Counted from the stretch's first letter, positions 1 to 9,469 are shown. The stretch is DNA of 64,000 bases from Erysipelatoclostridium sp. An173 (GCF_002160495.1 NZ_NFKR01000006.1:1-64000), one strand, 5' to 3'. The notes: generated by a model from the letters alone, not told the origin. Numbers and translations are program-made.

Positions 1-4
1 CCAT

Positions 5-80
<76 letters not shown>

Positions 81-88
81 TTTGACTT

Positions 89-111
89 AACAACTGTAAG
101 GTTGTTTTTTT
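89..111 (+). terminator. Rho-independent terminator of the tRNA-Phe transcript
   Basis: The stem AACAAC (89-94) pairs with GTTGTT (101-106) around loop TGTAAG, and a T-run reaches 111. Confidence 0.85.
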
Positions 112-292
112 ATTATTTAAAATATAGATCTTAGAAGTAGTTTATATAAATTACTTCTTTTTTTATATAACAGTTGTTAATTGAGCTATTATTAGTTATT
201 TATTAGATAATGCATAATATGTTTATCAAAACAAACATAAATCATGTATACTATAATTGTTAAATTAATAATTTGTAGAAGGACAGATTTAT

Positions 293-852
293 ATGATATT
301 AGATATAGAAAATATTACCAAAGATAGTATCTTTTTAGATAAAGTTAATAACCTTGCAAAAGAGGCTTTTCCACCTGAAGAATATTTAGAACCAGCAAAA
401 ATTATCGAGATGGCAAAAGCAGATAATTTTAATTTTTTAGCATTAAAGGATAAAGATACTTTTGTTGACTTTATGGTCGTTCTTACATCTAAAGATTTAG
501 CATATCTTTTCTTTTTAACAATCGATTCATCTTGTCGTTCAAAAGGGTATAAAAGTCGTGCTATTAAAATTTTAAAAGAAAAATATCCATCAAAGAAACA
601 AGTTGTTGATTTTGAAATGCTTGATAATTTAGCTGATAATAGTATTCAAAGAGAAAAAAGACGTAACTTTTATTTACATAATGGGTATGTAAAGGAGCAG
701 GGCTTTTCCTATCATATCTTGGTGTAGATTATGAAGTGTTTTGTATGGATGATAATTTTGAACTAGAGGTTTTTAAAGCGATGATGAAGACAATTCAGGT
801 TAAGGGTTTTGATTCTAAATATTTAAGTAAATCTGATAAGTTTAATGTATAG
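293..852 (+). pseudogene. GNAT-family N-acetyltransferase, frameshifted near its C-terminus
   Basis: The first frame (293-727, 144 codons) has the shape of a small GNAT acetyltransferase, an acetyl-CoA-dependent cytoplasmic enzyme: an AFPPEEY N-terminal segment, a central beta-strand region with the RSKGYKSRAIKIL acetyl-CoA-loop-like segment, and the family's RNFYLHNGY motif. It stops at 725-727 straight after FSYHILV. Reading in the -1 frame from 721 continues without a stop for 43 codons to TAG at 850-852, beginning GVDYEVFCMDDNFELEVFK. That tail (Y-EVxC-D-F-xxxFK) matches the usual C-terminus of this GNAT subfamily, giving about 187 residues in total. So either one base was lost or gained near 715-721 or a sequencing error sits there; a programmed shift is less likely because I see no slippery heptamer. 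The start ATG at 293 follows AGAAGGACAG. Substrate unknown. Confidence 0.72.
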
Positions 853-985
853 AAAATTATAATAAGCGTGTAATAAAATTATAAATACAGTTGGATTATT
901 AAAGAAGAATTAACAAGTAATAGAGGTTGATTATTATAGTTATCATTTTACTTTTTATTTGTAATTCTTTTTTTATATATAAATA

Positions 986-1013
986 TTGTATTTCTATATG
1001 ATTATGATATACT
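986..1013 (+). promoter_or_regulatory. Sigma-A-type promoter for the 1041 gene
   Basis: TTGTAT (986-991), a 16-bp spacer and TATACT (1008-1013), 27 bp before the ATG at 1041. Confidence 0.55.
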
Positions 1014-1040
1014 GATGACTAGATTTAATGAGGTGATTTA

Positions 1041-1424
1041 ATGAAGTATAAAGAGTTTAGAATGTTAATATTCTCAATTATTTTTTTTCTAGCGGTTAGT
1101 GGAGCATGTGTATATTTTGCTTTAGATAATAATCGAACAAAAGTTATTATTGGTATTATTTTAGCTTTTACACTATTAATAATTTTAACAACTAAATATA
1201 ATTTGAAAATATTTAATGATTCAACATTGATTTATGAATTTAAAGGAATAGGTATCTTACCTGCATTAATTGAGTATAAAGATATTAAGGACGTTACTTT
1301 GCTTGGAAAGCATAAATTGAAAATCAAACATCGTGGACAGTCAACGCTTTATATTTTAAATGCTGAGGCATTTTATGAAGAATTGATGGAAAATATTAAC
1401 GAATATAAAAAAGGCGCTATTTAA
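1041..1424 (+). CDS. Small membrane protein with a cytoplasmic PH-like tail (unknown function)
   Basis: The product is 127 residues. Two hydrophobic segments are visible (about residues 8-27 and 36-51), joined by the short loop LDNNRTK. They are followed by a soluble region of about 75 residues rich in beta-strand-like alternation (EFKGIGILPALIEYKDIKDVTLLGKHKLKIKHRG), which recalls the bacterial PH / YcxB-like domains placed after two membrane helices. I cannot assign a function. The start ATG follows GAGGTGATTTA. The stop codon lies inside the bidirectional terminator shared with the convergent gdhA gene. It is a monocistronic gene with its own promoter. Confidence 0.75.
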   Translation: MKYKEFRMLIFSIIFFLAVSGACVYFALDNNRTKVIIGIILAFTLLIILTTKYNLKIFNDSTLIYEFKGIGILPALIEYKDIKDVTLLGKHKLKIKHRGQSTLYILNAEAFYEELMENINEYKKGAI

Positions 1425-1439
1425 GAAAGATAGCGCCTT
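1411..1439. terminator. Bidirectional terminator between the 1041 gene and gdhA
   Basis: AAGGCGCTA (1411-1419) pairs perfectly with TAGCGCCTT (1431-1439). A-rich sequence on the left and T-rich sequence on the right serve both converging genes. Confidence 0.88.
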
Positions 1440-1445
1440 ATTAAA

Positions 1446-2789
1446 TTAATAAATTCCTTGAGAAATCATTGCAGCAACAACTTTTTCGAATCCAGCGATA
1501 TTAGCACCTTTTACTAAATCATATCCTAATCCATATTTTTCAGCAGCTGCTTTTGAGTTATCATGAATATTTTTCATGATTTCTTTTAATTTAGCATCAA
1601 CTTCTTCTGCAGTCCAGCTATAACGCATTGAGTTTTGAGCCATTTCTAATGCAGATACAGCAACTCCACCAGCGTTAGCAGCTTTTGCAGGTCCTAAAGT
1701 TCCACCGTTATTAATGAAGTATTCCATTGCTTCAGGAGTTGTAGGCATATTAGCACCTTCAATAATATATTTAACACCATTAGCAACTAATTGTTTAGCT
1801 TCTTCTAATCCAATTTCATTTTGAGTAGCACATGGGAATGCCATATCTACTTTTAATCCCCAAGGTTTTTCACCTGGATGGAATTCGCAACCGAATTTTT
1901 CAGCATAATCTTTTAATTTAACATCATTTGATTCACGAATTTTACATAAGAAATCAATTTTTTCATCAGTAGTAATACCTTCTGGATCATAAACATATCC
2001 ATCACGTCCAGAAATAGAAACTACTTTAGCACCTAATTCACGAGCTTTTAAACAAACTCCCCAAGCAACGTTTCCATATCCAGAACAAGCAATAGTTTTT
2101 CCTTCATAACTATCGTTGAAATGTTTTAATACTTCATTTCCATAGTAACAAGCACCAAATCCAGTTGCTTCTGGTCTAATTAAACTTCCTCCATATGGTA
2201 ATGGTTTACCAGTTAAAACACCATTTTCGAATGCACCACGGATACGACGATATTGTCCATACATATAACCGATTTCACGAGCACCTGTTCCGATATCTCC
2301 TGCAGGCACGTCAACATCTGGACCAATATGACGATATAATTCAGTCATAAAGCTTTGGCAGAAACGCATAATTTCGTTATCTGATTTACCTTGTGGATCA
2401 AAATCAGAACCACCTTTACCACCACCGATTGGTAATGTAGTAAGTGAGTTTTTGAAAATTTGTTCAAATCCTAAGAATTTAATAATACCTAAGTTAACAC
2501 TTGGATGTAATCTTAAACCACCTTTATATGGTCCAATAGCACTTGAGAATTGAACACGATATCCACGGTTAACTTGAACTTGTCCATTATCATCCATCCA
2601 AGGAACTTTAAACATAATAGTTCTTTCTGGTTCAACTAATCTTTCTAAAATAGCTTGTTTTTCATATTCAGGATGAGCTTCGATTACTGGTCGTAAGCTT
2701 TCTAATACTTCTTCTACAGCTTGGATAAATTCAGGCTGATCAGCATTTTTTGTTTTAACTTCATCTAAAACTCTTGTAATATAATCCAT
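1446..2789 (-). CDS. gdhA: Glutamate dehydrogenase, hexameric type
   Basis: The 447-residue length is typical of the NADP-type hexameric enzyme, which interconverts 2-oxoglutarate plus ammonia and glutamate in the cytoplasm. The Glu/Leu/Phe/Val dehydrogenase signature with the catalytic lysine is in LPIGGGKGGSDFDP (near residue 125). The DVDVPAGDIGTGAREIGYM segment and the Rossmann region SGYGNVAWGVCLKARELGAKVV are intact. The start ATG at 2789 is preceded by AGGAGGACAATTTTA. It is a single-gene transcript, divergent from the histidine operon across about 260 bp of AT-rich DNA, so nitrogen assimilation and histidine synthesis face each other across one control region. NADP versus NAD preference cannot be settled by eye. 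Confidence 0.95.
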   Translation of the reverse strand: MDYITRVLDEVKTKNADQPEFIQAVEEVLESLRPVIEAHPEYEKQAILERLVEPERTIMFKVPWMDDNGQVQVNRGYRVQFSSAIGPYKGGLRLHPSVNLGIIKFLGFEQIFKNSLTTLPIGGGKGGSDFDPQGKSDNEIMRFCQSFMTELYRHIGPDVDVPAGDIGTGAREIGYMYGQYRRIRGAFENGVLTGKPLPYGGSLIRPEATGFGACYYGNEVLKHFNDSYEGKTIACSGYGNVAWGVCLKARELGAKVVSISGRDGYVYDPEGITTDEKIDFLCKIRESNDVKLKDYAEKFGCEFHPGEKPWGLKVDMAFPCATQNEIGLEEAKQLVANGVKYIIEGANMPTTPEAMEYFINNGGTLGPAKAANAGGVAVSALEMAQNSMRYSWTAEEVDAKLKEIMKNIHDNSKAAAEKYGLGYDLVKGANIAGFEKVVAAMISQGIY

Positions 2790-3025
2790 TAAAATTGTCC
2801 TCCTTTTTTATCTAATCAATATAATACTATTAATCTAATAATAAATAAACATTTTAAGAAAAATATATTATAGATAGAAAAAATTATTAACATTGATATT
2901 AAAATACCGCATTTTTCAAAATAATATGATTATATCGGGAAATTTTTAAATCACAAATTCAAAATGTTATTGTATTTTATAATTTTAATAAAAATTTCTT
3001 TTCATTTATAACTTAATATGATAAT

Positions 3026-3037
3026 ATTGTATACAAT
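3026..3037. promoter_or_regulatory. Perfect 12-bp palindrome in the his operon control region
   Basis: ATTGTATACAAT is its own reverse complement and lies 15 bp before the leader-peptide ATG, just before the Shine-Dalgarno AGAGGTGAT. Its GTATAC core resembles GntR-family operators. It may be an operator or the 5' end of the leader transcript; no regulator can be named. Confidence 0.45.
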
Positions 3038-3052
3038 AAGAGGTGATAAAAA

Positions 3053-3106
3053 ATGAAAGCGATAAAAAATTTACAACAATTACATCACCACCATTGGATT
3101 ACCTAG
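3053..3106 (+). CDS. hisL: Histidine operon leader peptide (HHHH)
   Basis: An ORF too short for usual gene callers encodes MKAIKNLQQLHHHHWIT (17 residues) and stops at TAG 3104-3106. It has a strong Shine-Dalgarno (GAGGTGAT, ending 5 nt before the ATG). Four consecutive His codons (CAT CAC CAC CAT, 3083-3094) sit seven codons from the end, directly before a set of alternative RNA helices and a terminator that precedes hisZ. This is the arrangement of ribosome-stalling leader peptides in amino-acid attenuation: charged tRNA-His shortage stalls the ribosome on the His run. The sequence shows the peptide and hairpins; the mechanism is inferred by analogy with enterobacterial his and trp leaders. 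No T-box motif is visible upstream of hisZ. Confidence 0.88.
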   Translation: MKAIKNLQQLHHHHWIT

Positions 3107-3210
3107 GGTTATATCTTTTATGATACAACCCATTTTGTGCTAAATATTTTTTGGGTGTATCTAATGACAAAATGATTATAGCGAGTCATTAGTAAATGAC
3201 TCGTTTTTTT
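3106..3210 (+). promoter_or_regulatory. his attenuator: alternative helices and intrinsic terminator
   Basis: Terminator: CGAGTCATT (3182-3190) pairs perfectly with AATGACTCG (3195-3203), loop AGTA, then seven T (3204-3210). Antiterminator: CTAATGAC (3161-3168) is fully complementary to GTCATTAG (3185-3192) and would consume the 5' arm of the terminator. Upstream helices: GGGTTATATC (3106-3115) with GATACAACCC (3122-3131), nine of ten pairs; GATACAACCC with GGGTGTATC (3153-3161), one bulge; CATTTTGT (3131-3138) with ACAAAATG (3167-3174), perfect. The first of these begins at the leader stop codon, so a terminating ribosome would mask it while one stalled on the His codons would not. The exact switching order needs folding, because some helices share only one or two bases. 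Confidence 0.82.
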
Positions 3211-3231
3211 GTAAATAAAGGGGGAAATAAA

Positions 3232-4209
3232 ATGGAAGAGTTTAAATATTTAATACCAGAAGAAAGCATTGATGCGATTATTAGCAATGTTGGTAAGTTA
3301 AGAGAAATTGAAAATAATCTGCGTACTATCTTTGCTAAAAACAACTATCAAGAAGTATTGATGCCTTCTTTTGAATATGTTGATTTATATACAAAACTAG
3401 ATTGTGGTTTTGATCAAGAAAAGATGTTTCAATATATTAATCATGAAGGAAAAAATGTGGCAATGCGCTGTGATTTTACTATTCCGTTAGCTCGTTTTTA
3501 TTCAACAAATAACTTTAATAATGAAGTCGCTCGTTATTGTTATTTTGGCAAAGTGTATCGTAAAGAAATTATGCATAAAGGTCGCTCTAGTGAGTTTTTC
3601 CAAGGGGGCGTTGAGTTAATCAATAAACCAGGTATTGCTGGTGATAAAGAATGTTTGACGATGATTTTAGAGTCATTACCACATTTAGGATTAAATAATA
3701 TATTACTAGAAATTGGTTCGGCTAAATTTTTTAATCGAATTTGTTATTTAGTGGGGGATAAAGCTGATAAATTAACTGAAATTTTAAAATATCGTAATAT
3801 TAGTGCAATGAAACAGTTTGTAAGTGAAAATGATTTTTCGGATTCATTAAATCAATTATTATTAAAATTACCATTAGCTTTTGGGGATATAAACTTATTA
3901 AATAGTGCAATTTGTAATCTTAATGATCCAATATTATTAGAAGCTTTAAATAATTTAAAAGAATTATATGAGGTATTAGATTGTAATGATCAAATTATTT
4001 TTGATTTAGGAATGGTACCGGCAATGAAATATTATACTGGGTTAATGATTAAAGGTTACTGTGATAAAAGTGCCCAGCCGATTATTTCTGGTGGTCGTTA
4101 TGATGATTTATTACCACGTTTTAATAAAAATGTTGGGGCAATTGGTTTTTGTTATCATATGAATCATATTTTAAAAGCATTGGATAAGGAGGGGGAATTC
4201 AATGATTAA
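3232..4209 (+). CDS. hisZ: ATP phosphoribosyltransferase regulatory subunit
   Basis: This 325-residue class II HisRS-like protein lacks the tRNA-binding C-terminal domain and serves as the regulatory partner of the short-form HisG, step 1 of histidine synthesis. Class II features are visible: motif 2-like [26 protein letters not shown], and the C-terminal [31 protein letters not shown] segment. I chose ATG 3232, behind GGGGGAAATAAA. The longer frame to 3196 would start inside the terminator stem and is not credible. It is the first gene of the his operon and overlaps hisG by 8 bp. A genuine HisRS would be about 420 residues, so this is not hisS. Confidence 0.93.
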   Translation: MEEFKYLIPEESIDAIISNVGKLREIENNLRTIFAKNNYQEVLMPSFEYVDLYTKLDCGFDQEKMFQYINHEGKNVAMRCDFTIPLARFYSTNNFNNEVARYCYFGKVYRKEIMHKGRSSEFFQGGVELINKPGIAGDKECLTMILESLPHLGLNNILLEIGSAKFFNRICYLVGDKADKLTEILKYRNISAMKQFVSENDFSDSLNQLLLKLPLAFGDINLLNSAICNLNDPILLEALNNLKELYEVLDCNDQIIFDLGMVPAMKYYTGLMIKGYCDKSAQPIISGGRYDDLLPRFNKNVGAIGFCYHMNHILKALDKEGEFND

Positions 4210-4837
4210 GATTGCTATTACAAAAGGAAGAATTGAAAAGCAGGTTTGTAAGTTATTACAAGAAGCTAATTATGATATGGAGCCGGTATTTAATAAAGAT
4301 CGCGAACTTTTAATTAAGACCAAAGATGGCATTGAAATGATTTTTGGTAAGGCTAATGATGTTGTAACATTTTTAGAGCATGGAATTGTTGATGTTGGTT
4401 TTGTAGGTAAAGATACTTTAGATGATAGTGATTTTGAAGATTACTATGAATTATTAGATTTAAAAATTGGTAAATGTTATTTTGCAGTTGCCGCCTATCC
4501 TGAATATCGAAATAGAAAATATGTCCGTAGAAAAAGAATTGCAAGTAAATATCCTAAAGTCGCTAAAAGTTATTTTGCTAAAAAACAAGAGGATGTTGAA
4601 ATAATTAAACTAGAGGGTTCAGTAGAATTAGGACCAATCGTCGGAATTAGTGATGCGATAGTTGATATTGTAGAAACCGGATCAACTTTAAAGGCCAATG
4701 GATTAGAAGTAATTGAAAAAATCAGTGACATTTCAACTAGAATGATCGTAAATAAAGTAAGTTTAAAATTTAAAAAGGATGAAATTTTTGATTTAGTTAA
4801 TAAATTAGAAGCAGTAACGGGGGAAGAAAAATGTTAA
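4202..4837 (+). CDS. hisG: ATP phosphoribosyltransferase, short form
   Basis: The 211 residues match the short HisG (HisGS), which needs HisZ and condenses ATP with PRPP to phosphoribosyl-ATP. The N-terminal [12 protein letters not shown], the [13 protein letters not shown] segment and the PRPP-loop region [23 protein letters not shown] are present, and the C-terminal regulatory domain of long HisG is absent. Start ATG 4202 overlaps the end of hisZ, with GGAGGGGG just upstream. It overlaps hisD by 7 bp, which suggests translational coupling. Confidence 0.95.
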   Translation: MIKIAITKGRIEKQVCKLLQEANYDMEPVFNKDRELLIKTKDGIEMIFGKANDVVTFLEHGIVDVGFVGKDTLDDSDFEDYYELLDLKIGKCYFAVAAYPEYRNRKYVRRKRIASKYPKVAKSYFAKKQEDVEIIKLEGSVELGPIVGISDAIVDIVETGSTLKANGLEVIEKISDISTRMIVNKVSLKFKKDEIFDLVNKLEAVTGEEKC

Positions 4838-6141
4838 AAGTAATTGAATACAACGGTAATTTAGAAGCAGTTGCTTTAAAACTTGATAATCGAAAAGAAA
4901 ATATTAGTAAAGAAGTTAATGATGCGGTAATGAAAATTATTGATGATATTAATAAGCGGGGGAATGAAGCATTATATGAATATTGTTTAAAGTTTGATGG
5001 TTATCAAATAAAAGATGAAGCAGATTTAATTGTTAGTGAAGCAGAAAAAGAAATTGCTTTAAAGCAAGTAGATGCTAATTATTTACGAATTCTAGAAAGA
5101 ACAAAAGAACAGATAATTGAATTTCATAAAAATCAAATTGATAAATCATGGTCTTTATTTAAAGAAAATGGCGTTATTATGGGGCAAATGGTTCGTCCTA
5201 TTGAACGAGTTGCTTTATATGTTCCAGGGGGAACTGCTTGTTATCCATCAACGGTATTAATGAATGCTTTACCAGCTAAACTGGCTGGAGTTAAAGATTT
5301 AGTTATAATTACGCCGGTAAAAGAAGATGGTAAAGTAAATCCAATTATTATAGCAGCTGCAAAAGTTTGTGGCATTGATACAATTTATAAATTTGGAGGA
5401 GCTCAAGGTATTGCAGCTATTGCTCATGGCACTCAAACAATAAAAAAAGCTGATAAGATAGTTGGACCAGGAAATATCTATGTTGCTACTGCTAAAAAGT
5501 TAAGTTATGGCTTAGTAGATATTGATATGGTAGCTGGACCTAGTGAAGTTTTAGTAATTGCTGATGAAAATGCTAATAGCAAATATATTGCTGCTGATTT
5601 AATTAGTCAGGCTGAACATGATAAATTAGCTAGTGCGATGTTAGTAACAACAAGTAAAAGTTTAGTTGATCAAGTTAATCAAGAATTAAAACGTCAGATT
5701 GCTTATCTATCACGAAAAGAAATTATTGAAGAATCTTTAGCTAATTATGGTGGGGCGATAATTGTTGATAATATTGATCAGGCTTTTGAGGTTTCTAATT
5801 ATTTAGCACCTGAACACTTAGAAGTATTAGTTGATAATCCAGTAAATTGTCTTCCTAAAATTAAAAATGCCGGTTCTATCTTTTTAGGTGAATATTCACC
5901 AGAACCATTAGGAGACTATATGAGTGGAACTAATCATGTTTTACCTACTGGAGGAACCGCTAAATTTTATTCAGCTTTAGGAGTATACGATTTTGTCAAA
6001 TATTCATCATATAGTTATTATCCTAAGGATGTTTTAGCTACTTTTAAAGATGATGTTATGGCATTTGCGAAAAGTGAAGGGTTAGATGGACACGCTAATT
6101 CAATTGCAGTGCGTTTTGAGGAGGATTACGATGAGAACTAG
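4831..6141 (+). CDS. hisD: Histidinol dehydrogenase
   Basis: The product is 436 residues. The enzyme carries out the two NAD-dependent oxidations from histidinol to histidine, with a zinc ion. Visible signatures are [20 protein letters not shown], the [13 protein letters not shown] region, [28 protein letters not shown] and [10 protein letters not shown]. Full length for the family. The ATG overlaps the end of hisG. The last 11 bp overlap hisB, whose Shine-Dalgarno GAGGA lies inside hisD. Confidence 0.96.
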   Translation: MLKVIEYNGNLEAVALKLDNRKENISKEVNDAVMKIIDDINKRGNEALYEYCLKFDGYQIKDEADLIVSEAEKEIALKQVDANYLRILERTKEQIIEFHKNQIDKSWSLFKENGVIMGQMVRPIERVALYVPGGTACYPSTVLMNALPAKLAGVKDLVIITPVKEDGKVNPIIIAAAKVCGIDTIYKFGGAQGIAAIAHGTQTIKKADKIVGPGNIYVATAKKLSYGLVDIDMVAGPSEVLVIADENANSKYIAADLISQAEHDKLASAMLVTTSKSLVDQVNQELKRQIAYLSRKEIIEESLANYGGAIIVDNIDQAFEVSNYLAPEHLEVLVDNPVNCLPKIKNAGSIFLGEYSPEPLGDYMSGTNHVLPTGGTAKFYSALGVYDFVKYSSYSYYPKDVLATFKDDVMAFAKSEGLDGHANSIAVRFEEDYDEN

Positions 6142-6718
6142 TAAAATAGAACGTAAAACTTTAGAAACATCTATTTACGTTGACTTAAATCTTGATGGAA
6201 CTGGAAAAAGTGATATTGATACTGGAATAGGTTTTTTCGACCATATGCTTACATTATTAGCTTTTCATAGTAATTTTGATTTAACGGTTAAGTGCGATGG
6301 TGATTTAAAAGTTGATTGCCATCATACTATCGAGGATCTAGGAATTGTTTTAGGAACTTGTTTAAAAGAAGCGTTGAATGATAAAAAAGGTATTAAACGC
6401 TATGGATCTTTTACAATTCCAATGGATGAAACATTAGTAACTACTAATTTAGATATTAGTGGTCGACCTTATTTAGTATTTAATGTTAACTTGACTTGTG
6501 AAAGAATTGGAACTTTTGAAACAGAGATGGCAGTAGAATTCTTTAGAGCATTTGCATTTAATTCTTTAATAACTTTGCACATTAATCAACATTACGGTAC
6601 CAATAATCATCATATTGTTGAGGCGGTTTTTAAAAGCTTAGGTAGAGCTTTAAAAGAAGCTGTAAGTATTGATGAAGCTAATAAAGATAAAATAGTATCT
6701 TCAAAAGGCGTTTTATAG
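6131..6718 (+). CDS. hisB: Imidazoleglycerol-phosphate dehydratase
   Basis: The 195-residue monofunctional IGP dehydratase makes imidazole-acetol phosphate. The metal-binding motifs are visible: FFDHMLTLLAFHSNFDL, DCHHTIEDLGI in the N-terminal half and HYGTNNHHIVEAVFKSLGRAL in the C-terminal half. No phosphatase domain is fused, unlike the enterobacterial bifunctional form, so histidinol phosphatase must be separate. I use ATG 6131, with GAGGATTACG just before it; the upstream ATG at 6086 is inside hisD and has no ribosome binding site. Confidence 0.95.
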   Translation: MRTSKIERKTLETSIYVDLNLDGTGKSDIDTGIGFFDHMLTLLAFHSNFDLTVKCDGDLKVDCHHTIEDLGIVLGTCLKEALNDKKGIKRYGSFTIPMDETLVTTNLDISGRPYLVFNVNLTCERIGTFETEMAVEFFRAFAFNSLITLHINQHYGTNNHHIVEAVFKSLGRALKEAVSIDEANKDKIVSSKGVL

Positions 6719-6730
6719 GAGGAAAAGACC

Positions 6731-7339
6731 ATGGTTGTTATTATAGATTATAATATTGGTAATTTAAGTAGTGTTATTTCAGCATTAAAAAGAGTTGGCA
6801 TTGATGCTATTATTTCTCGTGATAAAAAAGTAATTGAAAAAGCTAAGGCTATTGTTTTACCAGGAGTTGGTACTTTTCCAGTGGCAATGAATAATTTGAA
6901 AAAATATGATTTAATAGATGTTTTAACAAAACAAAAAGAAGCTGGAATACCAATTTTAGGAATATGTTTAGGGATGCAAATTTTATTTGAAAAAGGTTAT
7001 GAAGTCCAAGAAACACCAGGACTAGGCTTTTTAAAAGGTGAAGTAGTGTATATGGATATTGATGAAAAAGTTCCTCATATGGGATGGAATCAATTACATT
7101 TTAATCAAAAACATCCGATTTTAAAATATATTCATGAAAATGATGATGTTTATTTTGTTCATTCATTTATGGCTAAATGTCCTGATGAAGAGTTAGTTGC
7201 TTACAGCGATTATGGTAGTACCAATATTACTGCAATTGCTTCAAAAGATAATGTAATTGGATGTCAATTTCATCCAGAAAAAAGTGGAACAGTTGGTAAA
7301 AAAATACTCTTAGCGTTTAAGGAGATGATCGAATGTTAA
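6731..7339 (+). CDS. hisH: Imidazole glycerol phosphate synthase, glutaminase subunit
   Basis: This class I glutamine amidotransferase (202 residues) supplies ammonia to HisF. It begins with the family signature VIIDYNIGNLSSV. The nucleophile is Cys79 in GICLGMQILFE, and the His-Glu pair of the triad is in the C-terminal FHPEKSG. ATG 6731 follows TAGGAGGAAAAGACC. It overlaps hisA by 7 bp. Confidence 0.96.
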   Translation: MVVIIDYNIGNLSSVISALKRVGIDAIISRDKKVIEKAKAIVLPGVGTFPVAMNNLKKYDLIDVLTKQKEAGIPILGICLGMQILFEKGYEVQETPGLGFLKGEVVYMDIDEKVPHMGWNQLHFNQKHPILKYIHENDDVYFVHSFMAKCPDEELVAYSDYGSTNITAIASKDNVIGCQFHPEKSGTVGKKILLAFKEMIEC

Positions 7340-8058
7340 TTATTCCAGCAATAGATTTAAAAGATGGACAAGCTGTAAGATTATATAAAGGTGATTATAA
7401 TCAAAAAACTGTCTACAGTAAAAATCCTGAAGAATTAGCAATAGCTTTTGAAAAAATGGGAGCTAAGATCCTTCATGTTGTTGATTTAGATGGAGCAAAA
7501 GATGGAAAGTGTGTTAATTTAGAAGCAATCAAGAAAATAAAACAAGCAACTAAAATGGCTATTGAATTAGGCGGTGGAATCAGAAATATGGATACAGTGG
7601 ATTTGTATCTAGAAGAAATTGGTATTGACCGCGTTATTCTAGGAACTGCAGCAATAAATGATCCTGATTTTTTAAAAATGGCATTAAAGAAATATGGTTC
7701 AAAGAAAATTGTTGTTGGCGTTGATGTTAAAGATGGATATGTATCAACTTCAGGCTGGTTAGAAACAAGTAATGTGCCTTATTTAGATTTTATTTTAGAA
7801 TTAGAAAAAATAGGAATTGAATATATTGTGGTTACAGATATTAGTAAAGATGGTACTTTACAAGGTCCTAATTTTAAAATGTATGAAAAAATTAAAGCGG
7901 CAAGCTCAATTAATTTTGTGGTTTCTGGTGGGGTAAAAGATATTGATAATATTGAAGAAACAGCTAAAAATAATTATTATGCTTGTATTGTAGGAAAGGC
8001 ATATTATGAAGGAAAAGTTGATCTAAAGGAGGCTATTGCATGCTTACAAAAAGAATAA
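7333..8058 (+). CDS. hisA: Phosphoribosylformimino-AICAR-phosphate isomerase (ProFAR isomerase)
   Basis: This 241-residue (beta/alpha)8 barrel converts ProFAR to PRFAR by an Amadori rearrangement. The N-terminal [19 protein letters not shown], the phosphate-binding LGGGIRNMD and the second-half [15 protein letters not shown] and [12 protein letters not shown] are all present; Asp8 and the later Asp are the expected acid/base residues. It overlaps hisH by 7 bp and hisF by 19 bp, the largest overlap in the operon. Confidence 0.96.
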   Translation: MLIIPAIDLKDGQAVRLYKGDYNQKTVYSKNPEELAIAFEKMGAKILHVVDLDGAKDGKCVNLEAIKKIKQATKMAIELGGGIRNMDTVDLYLEEIGIDRVILGTAAINDPDFLKMALKKYGSKKIVVGVDVKDGYVSTSGWLETSNVPYLDFILELEKIGIEYIVVTDISKDGTLQGPNFKMYEKIKAASSINFVVSGGVKDIDNIEETAKNNYYACIVGKAYYEGKVDLKEAIACLQKE

Positions 8059-8804
8059 TTCCTTGTTTAGATATTAAAAATGGCAAGGTTGTAAAAGGAG
8101 TAAATTTTGTTGGATTAAAAGATGTTGGTGATCCAATCGAACTTGCTAAACGATACGACCAGCAATGTAGTGATGAAGTAGTATTTTTAGATATCACTGC
8201 TAGTTATGAACAGCGAGATATTATAAAAGATCTTATTGAACGTGGTGCTAAAGAACTTAGTATTCCACTTGCAGTAGGAGGCGGAATTAGAACTATTGAT
8301 GATTTTAGGATGATTTTAGCTAGTGGGGCTGATAAAGTATCTGTTAATTCGGCAGCTATTGCTAATCCTGATTTAATTAAAGAAGCTGCTGATGAATTTG
8401 GGGTTCAATGTGTTGTCGTTGCTATTGATGCTAAAAAAAGAGCATCAGGAGGATACGATGTTTATGTTAAAGGTGGTCGTGAAAATACTGGAATTGATTT
8501 AATTGAATGGGTAAAAAAATGTCAGGAACTTGGAGCTGGTGAAATATTATTAACTTCAATGGATGCTGATGGTACTAAAGCTGGATATGATATTGATATG
8601 ATTAACGCTGTTTGTGATGTTGTCGATATCCCAGTTATCGCCAGTGGTGGTTGTGGCAGTATCCAGGATATTGTTGATGTTTTTAAAAAGACTAACTGCG
8701 ATGCCGCTTTAGTTGCTTCGTTATTTCATTTCGGTGAAGCAACTGTTGAACAGGTTCGTCAAGAATTACGTAAAGAAGGAATTAATGTTAGGAGGGCAAT
8801 TTAA
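8040..8804 (+). CDS. hisF: Imidazole glycerol phosphate synthase, cyclase subunit
   Basis: The 254-residue barrel uses HisH-derived ammonia to make imidazole-glycerol phosphate and releases AICAR (ZMP), the intermediate that PurH in the purine operon at 54.6 kb consumes. Motifs: [52 protein letters not shown] and [13 protein letters not shown] 8040 is preceded by CTAAAGGAGGCTATTGC inside hisA. The stop codon shares its last base with the hisIE start. Confidence 0.96.
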   Translation: MLTKRIIPCLDIKNGKVVKGVNFVGLKDVGDPIELAKRYDQQCSDEVVFLDITASYEQRDIIKDLIERGAKELSIPLAVGGGIRTIDDFRMILASGADKVSVNSAAIANPDLIKEAADEFGVQCVVVAIDAKKRASGGYDVYVKGGRENTGIDLIEWVKKCQELGAGEILLTSMDADGTKAGYDIDMINAVCDVVDIPVIASGGCGSIQDIVDVFKKTNCDAALVASLFHFGEATVEQVRQELRKEGINVRRAI

Positions 8805-9442
8805 TGAAACCTGATTTTAAAAAGATGGAATTAATTCCAGCAATCGTACAAGATTATCAAACTAATCAAATACTAATGCTTGCCTATGTAAATGAGGAAG
8901 CTTATAATAAAATGCTTGAAACTAAGCAAACATATTTTTATTCACGTTCACGTAAACAATTGTGGCATAAAGGAGAAACATCAGGACATTTCCAAAATAT
9001 AAAAGGAATGTATTTAGACTGTGATTTAGATACTTTATTGATTTTTGTTGAACAAATTGGGGTTGCTTGTCATACTGGGGCTTATTCATGTTTCTTTAAT
9101 GAAGTATTGCCTTTTGATAATACTAATATTTTTAGAAGTTTAGAAAAATTAATTGCTAATCGTAAACAAAATCCAGTTGAAAAATCTTATACTAACTATT
9201 TATTGGATCAAGGTGTTGATAAAATATGTAAAAAAGTTGGCGAAGAGGCAAGTGAAACAATTATTGCTGCTAAAAACAATGATAAAGATGAATTGATTGG
9301 TGAAATAAGTGATTTGTTTTATCATGTCTTTGTTTTAATGAATAATCAAGGTGTTTCTTTGGATGATGTTGAAAATAAATTGAAAGAACGGCATAAAATT
9401 ACTGGAAATAAAAAAGAATTTCATACTCGAGGAGAGTATTAA
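8804..9442 (+). CDS. hisIE: Bifunctional phosphoribosyl-AMP cyclohydrolase / phosphoribosyl-ATP pyrophosphatase
   Basis: The 212 residues hold two fused domains for steps 2 and 3. HisI (about 1-115) shows [15 protein letters not shown], the metal-site [21 protein letters not shown] and SCFF. HisE (about 120-212), a MazG-like helical pyrophosphatase, shows [19 protein letters not shown] and the [11 protein letters not shown] helix. ATG 8804 overlaps the hisF stop by one base and follows TTAGGAGGGCAATTTA. It is the last gene of the operon; a terminator follows within 30 bp. No hisC or hisJ/hisK is present here. Confidence 0.95.
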   Translation: MKPDFKKMELIPAIVQDYQTNQILMLAYVNEEAYNKMLETKQTYFYSRSRKQLWHKGETSGHFQNIKGMYLDCDLDTLLIFVEQIGVACHTGAYSCFFNEVLPFDNTNIFRSLEKLIANRKQNPVEKSYTNYLLDQGVDKICKKVGEEASETIIAAKNNDKDELIGEISDLFYHVFVLMNNQGVSLDDVENKLKERHKITGNKKEFHTRGEY

Positions 9443-9469
9443 AAGTTTTATTAATTGAATAATTATCCT

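Noticed and set aside
3196-3231. Upstream start of hisZ
   Set aside because: It would place the start codon inside the attenuator terminator stem with no ribosome binding site; ATG 3232 has a strong one.
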